DNA of 64,000 nucleotides from Rhizopus arrhizus (GCA_024220505.1 JAKZZE010000009.1:1002001-1066000), one strand, 5' to 3'. Counted from the stretch's first letter, positions 1-14,000 are shown. Program-made: numbers and translations. Notes: generated from the letters alone by a model not told the origin.

Positions 1-2761
1 AACTATTAAACGTAAATTTTATTTATAATGACTTACATAAGTGCACGGCGTCTTCAATGCATTCTGATCGTCCAAATCAAATCAAGAGGGATATGAGGAA
101 ATCAAAAAATATCATTTGGGATCACGGGTAAAAAAAAAAAAAGAAAGAAGATGAATATGTAAAGATAGAAAGGTGTGTAATAGACATCAGTTTAAGTTCT
201 GAGGCAACCAATCCAAAAATCGTTTCCGAGAGAAAGTGAATGAAACCGAAACAATTTGTGGTAACGTAGGCCATCGAGTTCAAAGAGGATTAAACATATC
301 TCAGGTCAACGGAGAAACAAGGAGGAGACAGAGTGAAAGGAACGGGGCTTGCTGGTGGATAACAAATTCAAAAGGAAAGATAAGGAATTTTCTACAAATA
401 GTAGTATTTGTAATTGATTAAGTATATCGAGATATTGAATGGTGTGCTTCTTGATAAGATGGTGGTTAGGGTGCTTGAACTATTGTTTTAGTTTGCCATC
501 AGGTAGTCAGCTAAGTCGCCAATAAATATACCCGCTACTCTCATTCCGGGACATGGAAATCCAGATAATGGGATTCTGTTGCACAGTGAGTCGACAAAGG
601 GAATGCCTTTGTGAAAAATTATTTTGTAGAAAGCTGCGCTTAAGAGGGCTTGAATGAAAAAAAAGCTAGGGGTACCATCTAACCGAGAGCGGTGTTGTTA
701 AAGTATAGTCTTCGATAACTTGCACTATTGAGATTGACCAGGTTTCGCTTGATGTGTAGCAGCAGATGTGAAAGGAATGTGTCATTAGGAAGATATAGGG
801 GGCATAAGAGAAGTTGGGCTTATAGAATATTGACCCATTCTGTCATAACGAAAAGCTTTGCCAAATGCAGCATGAGGTTGATAGAAGGCCGTGAGGAACT
901 GCTAAAAATCGTATGTATTCAGTGTTTCTGAGCGTTTTCAAACTGAATGATCTAAGCAGACATGAAGGCGTTAATGACAAGTCCATATCAGATTGTGAGT
1001 AGAAATGTGTTTCAAGGAATAGATTGAAGTCTTCGGGTTTAACATCGATAGGCAAAATCTGATTCACTATAGCCAGGTTTGGGGACATTGTTAGTAACAG
1101 GTTCTTGTGTGAATGCACACTCCATATTTAAATGGAATATTTAGGTAAGAAAAGGAAGCTTGACACGAAACATTAGTAGACAACTGTGTAGGATCAAGAC
1201 TATCGACAAATGGATGATAATACAATGGTCTGAGAATATTGCTAGTGTAAAATCCCCTCATGCGATGAAGGGTAAAATAATTAGATTATTGCCTATACAC
1301 CTTACACAGCTTTCATGCTTTTTCATTTGAATTACATTAAAATAAGTTATCAGACTTGCAGCGTCTTCCCTGCCATGTCCTTGGAATAAAAGACAGGCGA
1401 GATCATCAACTGACAACAACCACTCTGAGAGATAGTTGATGCCACACTTCACTCAAAAGAAGAGCTACTAACAATCATCCACTAACTTTGGAATTGTATC
1501 TCGTTTTGAAAACGTAGAAATGTTATGTACTGCATACAGATCCTGTAGAGTACGGTCACTAAAGAAAAAATTGATTTGCTTACTTTTCCACTCCTTTTAT
1601 ACTTTTTTCGAAATAATTGTTCCGCGGAATAATGAAAATTTTTTTTCTTATTTTCTCAGTTTGAAACTACAAAACTGATACATTAAGAAGTTTACTGAAA
1701 AACAAAGCACATTTATTTCAATAAACTTGTAAATATATTCATATATTTAATAAAATTCCAAATTTTATTTAATTGAATATTAATACATGCTTAGTAGTAA
1801 AACAGTTGCTTTGCACAAGTAAAATATCAAATTGTGGAGTATTAATTACCATGAATCGCAGTCAATAGAATGTTTTCGACTCAGATCACAGTCATCATGG
1901 TAACTTGCTAAAATATTCTCAAAAATTGTGAAACTCCAAAGTCTATGCTTTTGGGACTTTTTTATTAGACTGTTATCGAGCTTTTTGTTTACTGTATTTA
2001 CTGTTAGAGAAAGGTATATGTAGTAAAATAAAAATATTAATGTATCCGGCAATTCCATAAAAAGCACATATGAATTGAGGAACCATGCTGCAACTAGAAA
2101 ATCTAAGACAAGCAAATCTTTGACGATACAAGTATTTCTTGCCCCTTTGTGATACTTTTGGCTAATTTAGTCGAGTAATTAAGCACTCCATCAATGACAA
2201 TAATTACTATTGTTGGCTGTCCATGATTTCATTGTGCTTTTTTTTTATTATAGCATATTATTGCACAGATATTGAAGTGTTTTAATATATGTCAAAGTAT
2301 TATCTAGTGGACTAACATTTATAAGCGGCGTGCATGTAACAATATCCTCAACAATGAATAATAAGCAAACCCTCAAAAAATAAGCTCGGCTAATTCGACC
2401 CGATGCAATCCTCGCAATTCATTATGCTAGCAGGATCCAGACTTAATGTTTATTTTTAATTTACAATGGCTACTTTAGTGAGTAACAGAAGCGAAGAGAA
2501 GAACTGTTGTATTTTACTCTTAAAAACTATCTAATTTTAATGATATACAAAGAAAACATGAAAAGGAATTGTGCAAAACATATTTCAAACTACACGTCAA
2601 CTGAACCAAGAAATCATTGTACTGCAATTTATTGGAAGCACGCCAATAATTCCGAAAATCCTGTTTCTTTTTCTTCCCTTTGTTTGCCTTTTTCTCATAA
2701 AGAAAAGTGTAAAAATTAATATTAAAATACCTAACTCTAATGACATTGGAGAGAAGTAAAA
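1..2761. other. No supported gene; probably decayed sequence
   Basis: I see no exon chain or recognisable protein here. Open frames are short on both strands. A 91-codon minus-strand frame (843-1118) and its continuation toward 540 look faintly coding but carry stops and match no family I can name, so they may be remains of an old retroelement. Nothing regulatory can be supported. Confidence 0.5.
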
Positions 2762-4794
2762 ATGGATTCCCCTTCTTCTCCAACAAACGGCATTGTCTCT
2801 GAAAAAATTAAATTATTCAACAACAAATCCGAAACTGAAGCTTCAGCCATTAAAAGAACACACCCTCCTACTCTTCCTCCAAAGCCTTCGAATATAAAAG
2901 CATTATTAGAATATGATAGCATAACACAAACTGTACCTCCTCCTCCTCCTCCACCACCACCACCACCACCACCACCAAGACCTTCAGTAACAAAGACACA
3001 AAAACAAACAAACACCAAAAAGTTGTCTGCAGCTAATCTTATTGCAGCACAAAAAGGTGGATCTTCAACGCTCAAATTCATGTTTGGAAAAGTAGTTGGA
3101 AGTGTAAGTGGTAAGTTTACGTGTTAATTTATAATTTGCAATGCATATTAATAAACTATATGTTCAGAACTATGGCCGGTTCAGAATACGAGTATGTCAA
3201 CAGCTTCAACAACTTCAAACTCTATTCATACTAAGATATCTTCTCCTTATAACATGGTTCACTTGACACATGTGGGATTTAATTCACAAACTGGAGAGTT
3301 TACAGGCATGCCAAAGGAATGGCAAATATTGCTTCAACAAAGCGGCATTACAAAAAAGGAACAACAACAAAACCCTCAGGTAAGGTATATATAGGATACG
3401 TAATTCAAAAATAAGCATGTTTATCTTAACTTCTCTCATATCTGTTTTATAGGCTGTGTTGGATGTGTTGGGTTTTTATAAAGAATCAAATCAAGATACG
3501 GTTTGGGAAAAGTTTGATAATGTCCATCCCCGCCACTACAACATACCACCGCCATTACCACAGCGTGCGAGACCTAGTGAGGCCAACCTAGTAATCCCTT
3601 CAAAGCTACCACAGCAGCCTCCTCCTATACCAGCTCGCCCAGAAATGAAAAAGAAACCACCGCCTAAGCCACCTATATCTTCTAAACCAAAGCAACTCAC
3701 AGTACCACAACAACAACCGCGGCAGCAACAACCGCAAACTGATTCTGTTTTTATTGCTTCTTTGCCAGCACCTTTAGATCCTGATCTAGACAACTTTGAT
3801 CAATCTAGAAAGCAAAGACGAGAACAACGCCAGCAAAAGGAAGCAGCAAAGGATGCACAGGTGATTGCAGACCTTAAAGCAATTTGCACTGAGGCAGATC
3901 CCACAAAGTTATATAGAAATATGATTAAGATTGGTCAAGGTGCTTCTGGTGGTGTATATACGGCTCAATCTGTAGATACCAATATGTCTGTGGCCATCAA
4001 GCAAATGAATTTAGCACAGCAGTTGAGAAAAGACGTGATTATTAATGAAATTTTGGTGATGAGAGAAGCTCAGCACAAGAACATTGTAAACTATATTGAT
4101 TCGTTTTTGATCACCAATGAGCTGTGGGTAGTCATGGAGTATATGGAAGGTGGCTCTTTAACGGATATTGTAACAACCAGCATGATGACAGAGGTTCAGA
4201 TAGCTACTGTATGTCGTGAAACATTGAAGGGAATATATCATTTACATCAACTGGGTATCATCCACCGTGATATCAAGTCAGATAACGTCTTGTTGGGTTT
4301 AAATGGTCAAGTCAAATTGAGTAAGTTCGTTTTGAGTATAGACTTAATGTTTTTGACTAAAGTTATAAAAAAAAGCTGATTTTGGTTTTTGTGCAAGACT
4401 GAATAACTCTGAAACAAGGACAACAATGGTAGGTACACCTTACTGGATGGCACCTGAGGTAGTAACACGCAAAGAGTACGGACCAAAGATTGATATATGG
4501 TCACTTGGTATTATGGCCATTGAAATGATTGAAGGAGAGCCGCCATATTTGCATGAAAATCCTCTAAGAGCGCTTTATCTAATTGCTACCAACGGCACAC
4601 CTTCGTTGCAACACCCAGATGAATTATCAGACGTCCTCAAAGACTTTTTGAAATTGTGTTTAACAGTAGATGTCAATGACCGACCTGATGCTAATGCTTT
4701 GCTACAACATTCTTTCCTTCAGCGTGGAGACGATGTTCAAACACTCATTCCTTTGATAAAGGCAAGCAATGATCTAAAAAAGAAAAATTCATAA
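2762..4794 (+). CDS. p21-activated serine/threonine kinase (PAK/Ste20 family)
   Basis: This kinase should act downstream of Cdc42/Rac GTPases in polarity and MAP-kinase signalling. Four exons (2762-3110, 3168-3379, 3453-4320, 4376-4794) join in phase to give 615 residues. Visible in order: an N-terminal proline tract of about 14 prolines near residue 60; a CRIB box starting ISSP at about residue 140 and reading HLTHVGF; further proline-rich SH3-type segments (near 220-270); then the kinase domain with a glycine loop (GQGASGGVY, about 347), VAIK (K370), HRDIKSDN (D460), DFG (478-480, split by the last intron) and [10 protein letters not shown]. No PH-like region is apparent before the CRIB box, so it resembles Ste20/Pak1 more than Cla4. 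The gene converges with the PPP1R37-like gene, stops about 100 bp apart. Confidence 0.95.
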
Positions 4795-4895
4795 TACCAG
4801 CATACACATGTACTATAATTGAAACAAACACGCACACATATTAATACACATGCACATCATTGTGTTTCTTATACAAACTGCGACTTCATGTTTTT

Positions 4896-7177
4896 TTATT
4901 CAATAGATATTTCTTGCCTTTTAGCAACTAAAAAGGCAGCTCCTTCTTCTGCCTCAATTTCATCTCGCAGCTTCTTTAGATTGGCTTCGGGTATCGGCGT
5001 TGTTGGTATTTCTCGATAGTAATTCTCAATAGAGGAAGTTAATTTATCATTTATTCCCAGTAATACTTCTGTTAAATGAAACAGTTATATAAGTATCTGA
5101 TAGATTTTTTGTTTCAATTTTTTTTTTCTTACCTAACTGAGATGGTTCAGATACATTTGGTATCCTTTGGCACACTGATACTTGTAACTCTTTACATTTA
5201 TTTAGCAGATTTTCGTCATCCCCTGATTTTGAAATATTTTCAAGCACGTCCAAAGCTTCCTGTATCAGCTTAGAATCATCCTCCATCTTTTGTCCTTTTG
5301 TTACTGCCTCCAGTCGTTCCTGAAGAGTAAGGCGAGCGGTGGCTTGCGTGGTTGTGATAAGTGAGTTCTTTGTGTCATTTACCACATCTGATTTTTCCTT
5401 GGCTTCTTGAGAATTTCTAGTACAAATAGCCAGCATATCATGATGTATTTGCAACATCTCTTCGTCGTTTGTCTTTAATAAAATAAATAAAAAACACATT
5501 TGGTATAATATTTTGTATTGTTACCGTTATATTAATGTCAATAAATGTAATGCTATGGTTTAATCGAATAGATACAGCAATAGCCATCATACCCGCAATG
5601 TCTATAAGAGGATTCTTTGATAAATCTAGGCGGCCCAATGATTTATTTTCTGCTAAACTTTCAGCAATGGCGATTACTGCTTCAGTTGTCAGACCTGTAT
5701 CTGTTAAGCATAAGTCTTTTAAAGAATGATTTACCAAAAGCGCCTGCTTAATGGAAGTAATCTATTTGTTTATGTTTAGTATCAAGCATAAATTTCTTTT
5801 TGTAAAATGTACTTACTCCTTCTAGATTTTGTACACAGATTGAAGGATTGTTTCCTAAATCTAACTTCTCTAAACGCTGGTTGTATTTCTATTTTCAAGT
5901 AAAGATATAAGTCCACCTGAAAAAGTTCTCATTTCTTTGCTTTACCAATGCTTCGCCTATAAGGACACAACCCTTTACATCCAATTTACATTGCCGAATG
6001 GATAAAATACGTAAATTTTGATTTCGTTTCAATGCCTGAGCAATATACTGAATGCCCGTACTCAGATCATTTCCATCTAACTCTAAGCTTTCCAAAGATC
6101 CACCCAAATTATTTTCATAATCTCTTAGCATAACACCTATAGAGAGCGCGCCTTGATGTCCAATCCTGTTTTGATGCAGCGTCAAATGTTGTATTTGAGA
6201 CTTTTTAATGCCAGAAACAAGAATTTCTAGTTGTACAGCTGTGCGCAATGCACATCCATTGAGTATTAATTGAGAAAGTGAGCTTGTTGCAGTAGCTGCA
6301 AACAAGTATTGTGTAGCTCTTTTGTCGAATAAATTAAGGGATAGATCAAGTGTTGACAAATTATGAGACTGTATTGAAGAGAGCTTACATAAATATGCTG
6401 AGGGGAAGATCAATTATAAATATATGCTTACCCCTTTGACATAAACTGAAATGTATTTAATTCCTGCTATAGTTAATTTGGGATTATTTGCTAAACTAAG
6501 GTGTTGAATCTTGTCATTCTCTAATAGACCATGCATCAATATTTTTACAGCCTATCAATACATATCAGTGAATAATCATTCCCTCTAACATTAACAATGT
6601 TACATCATCTTCTAATCCACAATTCGTAAAATACAGCTCTTTTATACCAAATTCAATACTCATAATATCTGTCAATGGAGAAATCGATTGCTTCGTAATA
6701 TGTTGACCAGACAAGTCAAGCCGAGTTAAAAAGTAGCCTGTGGTTGCATCTATTACATAATAAGTTATATTATTCATCTACCTTTTTGTACCTTTTTTTA
6801 TCATTTTAAAAAAGGGAGTGTTTCCTTACAATCAATGTGGATACAAAAGCATCAATAGTTGGCTCCTGCTTATTTTTACAAACAAGCTCATAAAGTGATA
6901 ATAATTGAAGGGAGGTCTTTACATGTACTGGTTCCGTAACCACTTTTTCCAATGTTTCTTCTTCCTTTATCAAGACGTATTCTGTCACTAGATCAGTTTG
7001 GACTGGAAACCGAACACGACGAAGCTCTTTAGGTGAAAGCTCATTTATAATGTCCTCGTTACTTTCCTGTTCCTTGTTTCTGAAGTTGAACAGATTTGCA
7101 TCGTTATTGAATTTAGCAAACCAGGAGCTGTTTTGATTATTTACTGATTTTGCAGGTTTTAGAATACTTTTGGACAT
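4896..7177 (-). CDS. Leucine-rich-repeat protein phosphatase 1 regulator, PPP1R37-like
   Basis: Eight exons on the minus strand (7177-6830, 6777-6604, 6551-6432, 6383-5946, 5888-5817, 5761-5525, 5472-5133, 5068-4896) join in phase to 633 residues. The N-terminal exon carries RRVRFP, an RVxF-type protein phosphatase 1 docking motif, followed by a segment like the region after KVSFP in animal PPP1R37/LRRC68. Then come ribonuclease-inhibitor-type leucine-rich repeats (LDLSGQ, LSLANNP, LDLSLN, LTLHQNRIG, LELDGNDL, LDLGNNP, LDLSKNPL) and a helical, charged C-terminus. By analogy it would bind and inhibit or target PP1. The start MSKSILKP is preceded by a T-run on the coding strand (7184-7200 region). 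The exon 4 acceptor (6383) was chosen for phase and is the least certain junction. Confidence 0.8.
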
Positions 7178-9095
7178 TTTCTTAAAAAAAAAAAAAAAAA
7201 GGTACAGAATATCCAGTCCTTGCTTTTTTGGTAATTTCAACTCCAGTGAACCCTACTGGTGCTTTAATTTTTTATTTTGGAAAAAAGATGTGATACGAGA
7301 TGTTAAAGCTTTTATCCTTTTGAATAAAGTGATTACAATGCCATCATGAGCAATTATTGCGCACTATTTTTTTGATATTATAATTTGATGATAATGGACG
7401 TATATGAAGATATGACCATTTGCTGTAACATCATTTTTATTTTATTAAAATTCTTTGAAATGAAAAGCTTAGCACTCGCAATGATTCAGACATACGACTG
7501 CGCTCTTTCGTTTTTATAGGAAACTCCTTCTGTATCGGACATCAGTGGTGCAATAAGACATAATTACAATGTAGTGGCAGCTAGTGCTAGATTGAACGGT
7601 TAAAAGAGCAATCTGTGACTCAACGTAGTGCATAGTCACCTACAAAAAATATTTTCAAACTACATAATTCGGGGGGGGGGTTCTACTGCTTTCCATTATA
7701 ATGACAAAAATCAGTTGTTTGTTACAAAATTGTTTGCAGACATAAAATTAAGCAGACAGCCATCGTATAAATTGAAGGAAATTAGGGCAAGTGGCATAGT
7801 ACAGGAACTGATTTGTTTGGAGTATTTGTAAATAGTATGTCATAAAGGTGCTACGTCGTAATTGAGTCTGAAGGTGCATTTACAATATAATATCTTACTT
7901 TTTCCTATATTTAAAATATTGGAGAATACCCTTCGTCGTAGCTTCATATACACCGATGGTTTATTGACTACATTTTCTTATAGCAATGCTTTGTCCAAAT
8001 TTATTTTATGCAACTTTTATTGTATGATGGTATTACTCAAACCAAGATTTACTTTCTCTCAAAATGAAAGTACCTTCAAAAAAAGTACGTTGTACCTTGT
8101 ACTCAATAAAATTAATAACTGGTACAAAAGAACCTATTGTTGCGCATTATATTGTCTAGCAATTTATAAATAATAGCTATGAATAACTCGGTGTTACACT
8201 GCAAAAATTGCTCTTAGTAATATCTCTGTACAAAAGGAATGGATACACATTTATCATGCTTGCCAGATTCCTTAAAAATATTAGCCAGAGTAACTGTCTA
8301 AATTGTATACTCCCTTTTAGTCACTTCAGTTCATTAAGACCTAAGAAGTGCTTGGATAACAATGAAGCTATTACAAGTAATCTTGGGGATATGCTCATAT
8401 TGAAAATTCTACTTTAAATATCTTTGAATGTAGACGGCGAGAATCAAGAAAGCAAATTGATTGGAAAAGCTTGTGTAAACAATTGCTATTTAATAGCCAT
8501 TCGTAATAGATATCCTAATATATGAAGGCAGTCAACATTCTCTTGGCATTCAATTTTTAAAAGTTTGAAGGCTATTGGTGGTATGAATACGCAAGTAAGT
8601 GGGATGATGTTTGTATTATATAGTAAGTATTAAAAGCTATACTATATATTAAAAGATAAAAAGTGGAAAACGGCTGGAATTGTAAAGGATTTACGTAAAG
8701 ACTGTTGGCCTTAATCTAACTCACCGTTAAGAAAAAAAAAAGCATCTTTTATCTTAGAGTTTTAAAACCCTTCATCCATTTTTACTGTACTTCTGCCGCT
8801 CACGTTCAATAAAAACCCAGCTGCCAAACCACCTTTTCTGCCTATTCAGATGACAGTTTTTTTTTGGGCGTAACGCTAGCGCTAATTGTATTAAATCCAA
8901 ATGGTATTTTAATAAATTTCAATAACAATATTCTATCAATACAAAAGCATAACCAATGCGCTAGTGGATTTTTAGAATATGATGATATTGAAACAGCGAA
9001 CCTTAAACTATTGATTGCATTGAATGACCTTGAATTTAGTAGAGAAGATACTTTAAATTTCTCCCTTTTTCAAAAAAAAAAAAAGAAAAGGTTTA
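7178..9095. other. Intergenic, no gene seen
   Basis: About 1.9 kb between the divergent start of the PPP1R37-like gene and the stop of CSN2. It contains only short chance frames, an interrupted G-run near 7671-7680 and small A-runs. I see no family match and no clear regulatory element. Confidence 0.6.
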
Positions 9096-9863
9096 TTATG
9101 TGGCCTTAGACATAACTGTTTTGCTCAAGTTCGACACATTTTCTGACCAAGCAGCTAATGCTTCATATTTACGTGCATCGGTAGATCTTCTTTCAAGTTC
9201 AAGGCGACGATTAACTTGATCGATCTTGCCTAGTATCCTTTCATCCAGAATAAGCCCAACTAACAGTTCCTCGACTTCATCCTCTGGTACATTTAGTTGC
9301 TGTAATTTTAGAAAAAACAGTTGATCAACCATGCTTTTATTTGTAAAATAAAAAATAAAACTTACCTTTGAAATAAAGCTGATATCAATACGAGTATAAG
9401 GCTTAATCAATTTAATAAGTACTTGGGTTCGAATGTTCTTCAATACATCATCAATATAAGTTCGAATAAAGGGATCTCCCATAATAGCATTATGGTTTGC
9501 TAAAGTATTGATTAGTAGAGTACTGAATCTAAAACTTTATTTACCTTTTAAGATTTTTTCAAATTCAGTAATGTCTTTTCTTTGAAAAGCATTAACTAAG
9601 TTTGTCATAGCCTCAATTTCTTTATCATTTTTATAACTACATACATATTTCTATTAGTCAATTCTTCTTTTTAATCAATTATATAATTACGGCTTAGTTT
9701 CTTGTGAATCAAAAGGATTGATTTGTGATTCAGTGAGCATATTTGCCAGTACAAGGTATTTTAACACTTGAATACGTTGGGTACTACCGGCTTCGTCATA
9801 GTTTTTAAAGGATTCAAAAAAATCTGTTTGAGCGTCTTCCCATTGCTCTACACCAAGGAATTA

Positions 9864-9935
<72 letters not shown>

Positions 9936-10936
9936 TTGCAGCATTTGTCACTTACTCTCGTTCATATGCATTTTGCCACCACATTCTCTAATAACGCCCA
10001 TGATTCGAGGATGTGGGATAGCCGACTTAACTGATAGGCATTGCTGATATAATTCTTTTAACTTCTTATTGTTCTTTGTTTCCGTATACATTTGAATTTC
10101 TAATGCTAGTACTTCTAAAAGATGCGTTCCTTTCCTTTGATCATCTGTGCCGTCGTCTTTTTGACATACAGAGTGCAATTGTTTTAATATCTTATTCAAC
10201 CTTCCGTATTCCTTTCTATCCAGCCATAACTTTGCTAATTTCAAGTTGGTTTTTACCCATAGTCTTTCATTTTTTGTTTCAGACATCGCATTCAGAGTAG
10301 TTTCATAGAACTTCTCCATAAAAGATGTATTGTCTGTTGAGGATACATAGTCTAGTATGTTGTTGATGCTCTTTTCGCTGTAGTTTCTTGACACGGCTGA
10401 TTTAATATAAGTCAATAATTGGCAGTAATACTTTAATGTCTATTACAAAGCAAAATTAAATGAGAGGGTGTTTTTGTAAGACTTGATTGTTATCCTAAAT
10501 GCGTACCTCATCCAATCTATTCAACTGAAAAGATACTTTAATCATCTGCTTTAAAGCTTTGAATCCCCTAAATTTTATTTGTTTATTTGCTTAAAATACT
10601 TATGCGCATAATTTTATACCAGTCGCCTTTTTCTTCTTCAGTGTCTACTACGCTTTGAAACTCTACCAAGGCCTCTTGTGGGTCATCTTCTTTTCTTGCT
10701 ATGTGTGTAAAATGTAAAATATATGTTACACTTTTTTGTTTTGATATGTTATCTGCTTACCTTTGGCGTTGTAGTATTTATTTTCTAAATCAACGTCAGG
10801 TTCGTCTTGATCTTCGTCGTCTTCATATTCAAAATCATATTCCTATGAGAATGTATTAAATAACTGTAAGCGATATTATGTTACTTCAGAGGTTTACCTC
10901 TTCATCTTCAAGCATAAAATCGTCGTCGTCGCTCAT
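9096..10936 (-). CDS. csn2: COP9 signalosome complex subunit 2
   Basis: CSN2 is a scaffold subunit of the COP9 signalosome, which removes Nedd8 from cullin ubiquitin ligases. Nine exons (10936-10898, 10842-10761, 10698-10620, 10567-10507, 10439-9956, 9847-9691, 9636-9545, 9499-9366, 9299-9096) join in phase to 443 residues, the same length as the human protein as I recall it. The acidic start [54 protein letters not shown] and the PCI-domain end ([21 protein letters not shown]) all fit the family. Intron 5 (9955-9848) contains a 69-base homopolymer (T on the plus strand, A in the transcript). The gene is divergent from raptor; 145 bp separate the start codons and probably hold both promoters. 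Confidence 0.96.
9866..9934. repeat. 69-bp poly-T tract inside a CSN2 intron
   Basis: An uninterrupted run of T on the plus strand lies inside intron 5 of the minus-strand CSN2 gene, so the pre-mRNA carries poly-A here. It is the longest mononucleotide run in the window. The exact length is as assembled and may be unreliable. Confidence 0.9.
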
Positions 10937-11081
10937 TTTTCAAATTAAAAGTAAAGAAGAAAAGTAATAGAAAAAGAAACCATCAAATTCACGTCACTTA
11001 AATTCAAAATTTTATTTTTCTTGTCTATTGAGTTATAATACTGACTTACTTCTTCATTATTTATATTCATTTAGGCCTAAA

Positions 11082-14000
11082 ATGGTATCTTCAACAATAG
11101 ATAATAACGAAGATACAAAAAGCACAAGCTCGACACTAGTTAATGGAGAAGAACTGGCAAGAAATAGCCACAATATTCAAACAAGGCATGGTTTTGATCA
11201 AGAATTATATGAAGAGGATATTATTCGTTTTCTTTATTATTCAGAAAAACGCCACGAGATAAATGGAAAACCAGATTCACAAACGAAAAGCATTTTAAAA
11301 GATTGGGTAAATCTTTACATTATAATATATGTTGTGCTTATGTATATTTATAGCGTCTAAGGGAGAGAATAAAAACAGTATCAGGTATTTAAATGAGATA
11401 AAGGCAAGAGAAAACAATGTAGAATTGTATCTAAACTTTAGTAAAATAGGTCTTTTAGTAGTCTGTCTCAACATTGGCACAGATCCACCAGATACCGTTA
11501 AAACTAATCCCTGTGCTAAGCTTGAATGTTGGATAGATCCTTTCTTACTTGTACCATCAAAATCACTAGAAGCCATTGGCAAAAACTTACACAATCAATA
11601 CGAAACAATTAATGGACGTACGCGATTTAAACTATCCCTCGATCCTTCTGTAGAGGAAACTAAAAAGATCTGCTGTCAAATGAGACGAAGCGCTAAAGAA
11701 GAACGAATCTTATTTCATTACAACGGTCATGGTGTACCTAAACCAACAACAAGTGGCGAAATTTGGGTTTTTAACCGTAATTATACTCAATATATTCCTG
11801 TTTCCCTTTTTGATTTACAATCTTGGCTGGGTTCACCTGTCATTTATGTCTGGGATTGTTCAGCAGCCGGTAATATTATCAATGCTTTTAATAGATTTGC
11901 TGAGCAACGTGATTCAGAAGCGATGCGACTAACACAGGAACAACAACATCCAACAGTTTCTTGGAAGGATTCTATTCAGTTAGCTGCCTGTGGGCCAACA
12001 GAAACACTCCCCATGAATCCTGATTTACCAGCTGACGTTTTTACAGCTTGCCTAACAACTCCTATTGAGATGTCACTGAGATGGGTTGTCATGCGAAACC
12101 CGCTGCTGACATCGAACATCACAATGGAGATGGTCTTACAATTACCCGGCCGTGCCACAGAAAGACGTACGCCATTGGGTGAATTGAACTGGATTTTTAC
12201 AGCAGTGACAGATACCATTGCTTGGTGTGTGCTACAGGATCAACCCGAGCTATTCAAAAGATTATTTAGACAAGATTTGATGGTAGCTTCCATGTTCAGA
12301 AATTATCTGTTGGCTGAACGTATCATGCGGTCATATCAATGCACACCAATGTCGACTCCACAATTACCTGAGACACACGATCATCCTATGTGGCAGGCAT
12401 GGGACCTTGCTGTTGATATGTGCTTATTTCAATTACCCGCTCTGAAAGCAGCAGAATCAGGTGGACCGGCTTACGAATATCAATCAAGCACTTTCTTCTC
12501 AGAACAACTGACCGCATTTGAAGTTTGGCTTGCTGAGGGTGCTGTAAATCCTAAAATCCCTGAGCAATTACCAATTGTACTTCAAGTTCTGCTCAGTCAA
12601 GTACATCGTCTGCGTGCTCTCATTTTGCTTAGTCGATTTCTGGATTTAGGACCATGGGCAGTGAATGCAGCTCTTTCAGTGGGTATCTTTCCTTATGTTC
12701 TAAAGTTATTACAAAGTCCTGCTGCTGAATTAAAACCGGTCTTGGTCTTCATCTGGGCCCGTATCTTGGCTGTAGACCGTTCCTGTCAAAACGATTTACT
12801 CAAGGACCACGGTTACGCGTACTTTATCAATATTCTTACCCCAAACAACGCTATGCTTAGTATACCACACGTTTCAGAGCACCGGGCCATGAGTGCGTTT
12901 ATCCTATCTGTGTTTTGTATTGATTTTAGAGCAGGACAGCAGGCTTGTCTGAGAAGTAATGTGATACCAGCCTGTCTGGCACATGTCGATGATCCTGATC
13001 CACTTCTGCGACAGTGGATTTGTTTGTGTTTGGCTCAAGTGTGGATGAATAACAGCGAAGCTAAGTCAATTGCCATTGCGGAAAACGGACATGAAAAACT
13101 GGCTACATTACTAACTGATAATGTGCCTGAAGTGCGAGCCTCAGCTATGTATGCACTTAGTACTTTCTTATCAGACCCTAACAAGTCAGAGCAAATCATA
13201 AACATTGAACATAACATTGCTATCTCTGCCCTTTGCGTCATGTCTGATGGCTCTCCTATGGTACGCCGTGAATTAGTCAATGCGTTATCTCATATTGTGC
13301 ATCAAGCAGGGTCCTCCAAGTTTTTAGAAGCTGCTAGCCAAACAATTGAGGAAGATCACGTGAATGATAAAGTATTGAGAGAAGTAGGAGTGGCAACAAG
13401 ACAGCCCGAATGGCATAGTGCTTTTGATAACCATTTTGGATCGTCAAGCTATGATTCTGTCTATATAGTACTTTGGAAGGCCTTACTCAATTTATCTGTA
13501 GATCCTCATCCAGATGTTTCAAAATCAGCATCTATTATAGTAGATCATGTTATATCAATATTATTGAGTTCACCATTAATTGGAGAGTATGCATCTAATT
13601 TAGCAAAGGCTCAACAGGCGTCCGCTTTAGCTGGACAAGGCTTTACGGATGATCAAGATGTGCCTCGATCACCTGTCAGTGCTTTAGCTCGAAGGCCCAC
13701 TAAACTCACGCGTTCTGTTTCATTTGCGTCAACTTTGCGCACTATCTACAACTTTGCTAATGCTCCTCAACAAGAGCAACTGAATAGTAATAGTTCGGAT
13801 CGCCGATCATCAAAAAGCACCCATAATACGAATGATGAACCTGTATTACCACTGTCTTCTACTTTCTACGAATGGAGTTGCGAGTATTTTACAGAACCAC
13901 AGATGCGAGCATCCGAAGCAGATGAACCAGGAAGTGTGATATATACCCAACGTAAATGGAGAAGGAGTCGAAATGAAAACATTTTACAAGAGTCTAATTT

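Noticed and set aside
843..1118. Minus-strand 91-codon frame near the left edge
   Set aside because: Some protein-like segments but stops on continuation and no recognisable family.
2737..3081. Minus-strand frame with a polyglycine run
   Set aside because: It is the antisense image of the polyproline tract in the PAK gene, which has the better-supported coding strand.
7671..7680. G-run considered as a G-quadruplex
   Set aside because: A single run without the further spaced G-runs needed for a quadruplex.
9768..10034. Plus-strand frame with a long polyphenylalanine run
   Set aside because: It is produced by the 69-bp T tract in a CSN2 intron; exons of CSN2 cover both sides on the opposite strand.
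11028..11081. Earlier in-frame start for raptor
   Set aside because: The extension begins with TTG, not ATG; the first ATG is at 11082.
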